A stretch of DNA of 64,000 bases from Burkholderia metallica. Its GTDB lineage: Bacteria > Pseudomonadota > Gammaproteobacteria > Burkholderiales > Burkholderiaceae. Of this stretch, positions 60,197 to 64,000 are shown one piece after another (the stretch's first letter is position 1; each line of letters opens with the position of its first letter). The translations under genes were made by a program, and so were the position numbers. The notes under the pieces were generated by a model that ran no database searches, was not told the origin of the DNA, and worked only from the letters and a program-made list of their open reading frames with translations. The stretch is taken from contig NZ_CADFDB010000007.1 in assembly GCF_902832845.1 (NCBI RefSeq), forward strand, positions 62,001 to 126,000. The letters are read 5' to 3'.

Positions 60197-60270
60197 GCCT
60201 TTCCGAAACGGAAAGGCGTGCGCTGCGTCTCTTCGCATGCGCGGGGTGTCGGCCTTTCCATCCGGGAAAG
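60197..60270. promoter_or_regulatory. Two LysR-type boxes between CoA transferase and dehydrogenase
   Basis: Site 1: CTTTCC (60199-60204) and GGAAAG (60210-60215) within a 21-bp perfect dyad (arms GCCTTTCCG/CGGAAAGGC around AAA, 60197-60217). Site 2: CTTTCC (60254-60259) and GGAAAG (60265-60270). Both have a 5-bp centre, fit T-N11-A, and are 55 bp apart. They are closer to the dehydrogenase (94 bp from its ATG). Confidence 0.7.
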
Positions 60271-60363
60271 CGAGCTCGCGCAACGATCGAACGACGGCCC
60301 GCGCGCCGCCGGCAGAATCGAGCCCGTTGCGCGCCCGCCGGGCGCCCGTCAGCGAGGCCCGCC

Positions 60364-61341
60364 ATGTTTTCCGTTTCCGCTCCCGCGAAGATCGTGTTTC
60401 TCGACCGCGCGACGCTGTCGCCGCGCACGGTGCTGAAGCCGTTCCCGTTCCCGCACCAACTGCACGCGTTCGACCGGACGGCCGCGCACGAAGTCGCCGC
60501 GCGCATTGTCGACGCGGACGTCGTCGTGACCAACAAGGTGCGGCTCGATGCGGCGACGCTCGGCGTCGCGCGGCGCCTGCGGATGATCGCGATCGCCGCG
60601 ACGGGCGCCGACATCGTCGATCTCGACGCCTGCGCGGCACGCGGGATCGTCGTGAGCAACGTTCGCGGCTATGCGGTTCGCACGGTGCCGGAGCACACGT
60701 TCGCGCTGATCTTCGCGCTGCGCCGCAGCCTCGTCGCGTATCGCGACGCGGTGCGCGCCGGGAGATGGCTCGACAGCGGGCAGTTCTGCTTTTTCGATCA
60801 TCCGATTCGCGACCTGGGCGGCTCGACGCTCGGGATCGTCGGCCACGGCGTGCTCGGACGCGCGGTGGCCGCGATCGGGCAGGCGCTCGGCATGCGGGTG
60901 ACGTTTGCCGAGCATGGCGACGGCACCGGTCGTGCCGGCGGCGTCGACACCGTGCCGCTCGACAGGCTGCTGCGCGACAGCGACGTGATCACGCTGCACT
61001 GCCCGCTCACGCCCGCGACGCGCCACCTGATCGACGCGGCCGCATTCGCGCGGATGGCGCGCCGGCCGCTGCTGATCAACACCGCGCGCGGCGGGCTCGT
61101 GGACGAACGCGCGCTCGTCGACGCATTGCGGTCGGGGCAGATCGCGGGCGCCGGGTTCGACGTGGTCACGCAGGAGCCGCTGCCGGCCGCGCATCCGTTC
61201 CACGCGATCCTGTCGCATCCGGCGTTCATCCTGACGCCGCACGTCGCATGGGCGAGCGACGAAGCGATGCAGGCGCTCGCCGATCAGCTCGTCGACAACG
61301 TCGCCGCGTTCGTGGGCGGCATGCCGCGACACGTGGTGTGA
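60364..61341 (+). CDS. D-2-hydroxyacid dehydrogenase (hydroxypyruvate/glyoxylate reductase-like)
   Basis: 325 residues. NAD(P) site GIVGHGVLGRAVAAIG near residues 158-173; catalytic Arg in NTARGGLVDE, Glu in TQEPLP, His in TPHVAWAS. The Rossmann glycine motif is GHGVLG. It reduces 2-ketoacids to D-2-hydroxyacids or the reverse. Divergent from a CoA-transferase operon and sharing its LysR boxes, so it may supply or remove the hydroxy acid whose CoA ester the operon handles. A GC-rich hairpin follows its stop. Confidence 0.92.
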   Translation: MFSVSAPAKIVFLDRATLSPRTVLKPFPFPHQLHAFDRTAAHEVAARIVDADVVVTNKVRLDAATLGVARRLRMIAIAATGADIVDLDACAARGIVVSNVRGYAVRTVPEHTFALIFALRRSLVAYRDAVRAGRWLDSGQFCFFDHPIRDLGGSTLGIVGHGVLGRAVAAIGQALGMRVTFAEHGDGTGRAGGVDTVPLDRLLRDSDVITLHCPLTPATRHLIDAAAFARMARRPLLINTARGGLVDERALVDALRSGQIAGAGFDVVTQEPLPAAHPFHAILSHPAFILTPHVAWASDEAMQALADQLVDNVAAFVGGMPRHVV

Positions 61342-61383
61342 CGTGCGTGGCGCAGCGCGTTCGAATGCACCGCGCAAACGAGA

Positions 61384-61414
61384 CGGCCCCGTTCGATTGC
61401 TCGAAGCGGGGCCG
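61384..61414 (+). terminator. Terminator-like hairpin after the D-2-hydroxyacid dehydrogenase
   Basis: CGGCCCCGTTCGA pairs with TCGAAGCGGGGCCG through a 4-nt loop TTGC, with one bulged G. It is 43 bp after the stop. There is no U-tract (GCTGAATTC follows), so efficiency is uncertain. Confidence 0.6.
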
Positions 61415-61625
61415 GCTGAATTCGGGGGCTGCTTGCGCCAGCGATTCGGCACGTGATGCGCGCGTGCATCCGCGCTGTGCAGCGACTGGTTCCGGGATGC
61501 GTAACGGGCGTTACTTCAGGCAATCCGGACCACCGGCGCTGTCGGGCGAGCCCGACACCGAACGCGACGAATCCGAAAAACGTCCGTGCTGGATCAACGG
61601 CGGCACGCCGCCATCGACGCGAACG

Positions 61626-61838
61626 TCAGTAAGCGGACATCTCGACGCAAGGATCGACCTTGGACGGCGAGCAGATGGCCGAATACCTGGCGCTCTCGCG
61701 CATCAGCGCTTCGCCTTCGTGCAGCGCGATCTTGATCTCGGGGTGACGCTCGTACGCGAGGAATGCCGAGCACACGACCGCGGACATCACGACGAGGGAA
61801 AACACAAATTTTTCAAGGGTTTGGAAACGTTCAGGCAT
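61626..61838 (-). CDS. Small single-pass membrane protein
   Basis: 70 residues. One helix, FVFSLVVMSAVVCSAFLAYE (about residues 11-30), then a soluble tail RHPEIKIALHEGEALMRESARYSAICSPSKVDPCVEMSAY with two Cys. No family recognised. The start has only a weak GATAGG before it. Isolated between a dehydrogenase and a lipoprotein gene. Confidence 0.65.
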   Translation of the reverse strand: MPERFQTLEKFVFSLVVMSAVVCSAFLAYERHPEIKIALHEGEALMRESARYSAICSPSKVDPCVEMSAY

Positions 61839-62091
61839 GGTTCGACCTATCTTTCAGGCCGTGATTATAGCGCGAGATAAGGGTTTTCCCTATACGGAGA
61901 CCCGCATACCGAGGATGTATTCGGTCCCGGGTCGACCGGATGGTCGCGCCCCTTTTCGATTCATTGGTGTCGGAGCGGCGGTCGCGCCGGCATGGTCGCC
62001 CGTCATCGAGGGCTTGAAGAAGCGGGACGATCGCGGCCCGCAGGATTGAACCGTTCGCCCGCGAAAGCTGAACGCGCGTCTGCGCAGCGCG

Positions 62092-62529
62092 TCACTGCGG
62101 CGCCGACGCCCCGCTCGCCGCGTTGCCGGGCCATGCCTTGCCGATCTCGTCGACCAGCGATTTCGCGGTGCCCGTCACGATCGCCGCGTCGACGCCGGAC
62201 GTCTGCCACGAACCGTCGGCGGCCTTCACGAAGGTCAGGTTCGCGCGCGAAGGCTTGTAGTCGGCATTGCGCCACGTGACCACGACGTCGCACGCGTAGG
62301 TGCGGTCTCCTAGCTTCCTGCAGTCGCCGTCGGGCTTCGCCGAGACGACGTCGGCCGACACGGGCAGCGGCTGGCCGAACAGCGCGTTCAGGCCGCCGTG
62401 GTTTTCCGCTTCGAGCGCGCGCCGCACGGCGGCGTCGACGTCGCTCGATCCGGGGCCGTCGTGGAGCAGGTTGCAGGCGGCCAGCAGTGTCGATGCACCG
62501 GCGAGTGTCAGCAGCGTTTGAAACTTCAT
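62092..62529 (-). CDS. Lipoprotein of unknown function
   Basis: 145 residues from ATG 62529. Lipoprotein signal MKFQTLLTLAGASTLLAAC with acyl Cys at 19. The mature protein has a helix-rich start (SSDVDAAVRRALEAENHGGLNALFG) and a beta end (CDVVVTWRNADYKPSRANLTFVKAADGSWQTSGVDAAI) with a single Cys pair (GDCRKLGDRTYACDV) that might form a disulfide. Inner- or outer-membrane-anchored periplasmic protein, unknown role. 112 bp after the ABC permease gene on the same strand. Confidence 0.8.
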   Translation of the reverse strand: MKFQTLLTLAGASTLLAACNLLHDGPGSSDVDAAVRRALEAENHGGLNALFGQPLPVSADVVSAKPDGDCRKLGDRTYACDVVVTWRNADYKPSRANLTFVKAADGSWQTSGVDAAIVTGTAKSLVDEIGKAWPGNAASGASAPQ

Positions 62530-62641
62530 GGATTTCCGTCGATCGGGGGAACGCCGCGTAGTCTGCAACGTCCGCGTGTCGTGCGCGGTATCCATTTGTA
62601 ACCAATTGCACGGCGGCCGTCGGGCGGCTCCTTCCGCGCGG

Positions 62642-63565
62642 CTACTGGCGCTCCTGCTTCACGCGGCTGACGAGCTGCGTCGGGCTCACGAACTGCAGCG
62701 CGATCACCACCCACACGAGCGTGATGGCCATGTAGATCATCGCCATCGCGTCGATCGACTGCGGCGCGCGCACGCCGGTCGAGAACACCGCGTAATACAG
62801 CGCGACGACGAGCGTCTGCGTGCTCGGCCCCGCGGTGAAGAACGTCAGCTCGAACATCCCGATCGTGCGCACCAGCACGAGCAGCCCCGCCGCGAGCATG
62901 CCGGGCACGAGCAGCGGCAGCAGCACGTACCGGAAATAGCGCCACGTGTTCGCGCCGAAGATGCGCGCGGCGGCTTCGAGATTCGGATCGATCTGCTCGA
63001 TGAACGGCGTCATCACGAGAATCACGAACGGCAGCGCCGGCACGAGGTTCGCGAGGATCACGCCGGGCAGCGTGCCCGCGAGCCCGACCTTGTACATCAC
63101 GGTGGCCATCGGAATCCCGTACGTGACGGGCGGCACCATCAGCGGCAGCAGGAACACCAGCAGCGCGAAGCGCTTGCCGCGAAACTGCACGCGCGCGAGC
63201 GCATACGCGGCCGGCACGCCGAGCGCGATCGACAGCAGCACGACCGAGCCGACGACCTCGACGGTCACCCACAGCACGCTCGCGAGCTGGAAGTCCGCCC
63301 ACGCCTTCGCGTACCAGTGCAGCGTGAAGCCTTGCGGCAGCGGCGTGCCGAACCAGCGTGTCGCGATCGAGTTCACCGCGACGGTCGCGATCAGCAGCAT
63401 CACGTTCAGCAGGAAGAACGCCATCAGCCCCCAGACGAACGCCTTCCACGCGCGGCCGGCGAGATTGCCTGTCATTTTCTGCGGTTGCCTCGCGTCGACG
63501 GGCCGCGCATCGGGCGCGTCGGGGCTGGGCGGCCACGATCGCGCGGGATGATTGTCGGTCGCCAT
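62642..63565 (-). CDS. ABC transporter permease, spermidine/putrescine-type (PotC-like)
   Basis: 307 residues from ATG 63565, overlapping the upstream permease's stop by 1 bp (TGATG). A cytoplasmic N-terminus of about 35 residues precedes six predicted helices. The EAA loop facing the ATPase is IDPNLEAAARIFGANTWRYFRYVLLPLLVPGMLA (seen as LEAAARIFGANTWRYF), as in PotC/PotI and FbpB-type permeases. It probably pairs with the permease encoded just upstream and imports a polyamine, iron chelate or similar solute. The binding protein and ATPase must be beyond the right edge. Confidence 0.92.
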   Translation of the reverse strand: MATDNHPARSWPPSPDAPDARPVDARQPQKMTGNLAGRAWKAFVWGLMAFFLLNVMLLIATVAVNSIATRWFGTPLPQGFTLHWYAKAWADFQLASVLWVTVEVVGSVVLLSIALGVPAAYALARVQFRGKRFALLVFLLPLMVPPVTYGIPMATVMYKVGLAGTLPGVILANLVPALPFVILVMTPFIEQIDPNLEAAARIFGANTWRYFRYVLLPLLVPGMLAAGLLVLVRTIGMFELTFFTAGPSTQTLVVALYYAVFSTGVRAPQSIDAMAMIYMAITLVWVVIALQFVSPTQLVSRVKQERQ

Positions 63566-64000
63566 CAGCCCTTGCCTCCCGTCACCGCGCCCGTATAGAA
63601 GAAGCGGCGCGCGCCGAGCATCGACGCGACCACCAGCAGCTGCACGAAACCCATCACGATCGCGATCGCCGACGCGAGCGAATAGTCGTAACTTTCGAAC
63701 GCGGCTTCCGCCGCCGCGATCGAGATCACGCGCGTGGGCCCGGCCGGCGCGCCGAGCAGCACGGCCGACGGGAACACCGAGAACGCCTGCACGAACGACA
63801 GGCACGCGGCCATCGTGAGCCCCGGCACGAGCAGCGGCAGGTAGATCTGCCGGAACTGTTGCCACGGGTTCGCGCCGAGCGTCGCCGCCGCCCGCGCGAG
63901 CGTCGGATCGATGCCGCTGATGTACGACAGCATCAGCAGGAATGCGAACGGAAAGCCCGACACGATCAGCGACAGCAGCACGCCCCAGTAGTTGTGCGTG
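63565..64000 (-). CDS. ABC transporter permease, PotB-like (3' part; 5' end beyond window)
   Basis: The frame runs through the right edge, so only the C-terminal 145 codons are seen. The EAA loop IDPTLARAAATLGANPWQQFRQIYLPLLVPGL (seen as LARAAATLGANPWQQF) and at least three membrane helices (for example LIVSGFPFAFLLMLSYI and YSLASAIAIVMGFVQLLVVASML) are present. Sits in the inner membrane as the partner of the next permease; the TGATG overlap indicates coupled translation. Confidence 0.9.
   Translation of the reverse strand, partial: THNYWGVLLSLIVSGFPFAFLLMLSYISGIDPTLARAAATLGANPWQQFRQIYLPLLVPGLTMAACLSFVQAFSVFPSAVLLGAPAGPTRVISIAAAEAAFESYDYSLASAIAIVMGFVQLLVVASMLGARRFFYTGAVTGGKG

Noticed and set aside
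1-64000. CRISPR array, tRNA or rRNA genes, prophage
   Set aside because: No regularly spaced repeat-spacer pattern, no tRNA cloverleaf or rRNA conserved block, and no phage structural genes were recognised on either strand.

Overview
The window looks like a chromosomal segment from a Burkholderia cepacia complex-like betaproteobacterium. The inference rests on very GC-rich coding DNA with strong third-position GC bias, many LysR/MarR/TetR-type divergent gene pairs, two RND/MFS tripartite efflux systems, DUF4148 and PGDYG small proteins, and an ohr/ohrR pair. The mix of catabolic, transport and regulatory genes, without ribosomal or core replication genes, suggests a secondary replicon rather than chromosome 1. 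No rRNA, tRNA, CRISPR array or prophage was seen. The only mobile DNA is one truncated ISNCY-type transposase.

Layout, left to right. 0-1 kb: end of a DUF2975/XRE pair and a short TonB-like membrane protein. 1.1-8.9 kb: MerR/TipAS regulator, then an RND efflux operon read leftwards (adaptor, pump, outer-membrane factor), with a divergent TetR regulator. 9-12.9 kb: ClC chloride channel with CBS domains, and a YeiH-type permease with a divergent LysR regulator. 13-18.8 kb: a complete 2-ketogluconate locus (kguE, kguK, kguT, kguD and the repressor ptxS), with a palindromic operator in front of kguE and unusual structured repeats in the leaders of kguT and ptxS. 18.8-26.8 kb: mixed housekeeping and envelope genes (YhfC protease, PGDYG, Spy-like, Lrp, saccharopine dehydrogenase-like enzyme, an isolated cydX with a kinase, corA, YciI, YbaK).

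27-34 kb: a truncated IS, then a six-gene co-directional run (acyl-CoA dehydrogenase, CitE-like lyase, flavin oxidase, PLP lyase, GST, amidotransferase) that ends against a LuxR-type receptor with intact AHL-binding residues and no LuxI in the window. 34-40 kb: an EmrAB/OM-factor operon with a divergent AraC regulator. 40-44.6 kb: glutamate-cysteine ligase, then DAHP synthase facing a thioesterase / unknown / shikimate kinase operon, separated by a regulatory region rich in palindromes. 45-49 kb: ohr, two tandem DUF4148 proteins, a GNAT enzyme, ohrR and a GFA-type protein. ohr and ohrR share an upstream motif.

49-54.7 kb: nitronate monooxygenase-like enzyme, an MFS transporter, a SAM methyltransferase, and an ECF sigma / small membrane protein / ferredoxin operon. 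55-61.4 kb: a leftward acyl-CoA operon (CaiB-type CoA transferase, HMG-CoA lyase-like enzyme, VOC protein, formamidase-like hydrolase, LysR) divergent from a D-2-hydroxyacid dehydrogenase, with two LysR-type boxes between them. 61.6-64 kb: a small membrane protein, a lipoprotein, and two permeases of a spermidine/putrescine-type ABC importer that runs off the right edge.

All function calls come from reading motifs and remembered family patterns; no database search was run.
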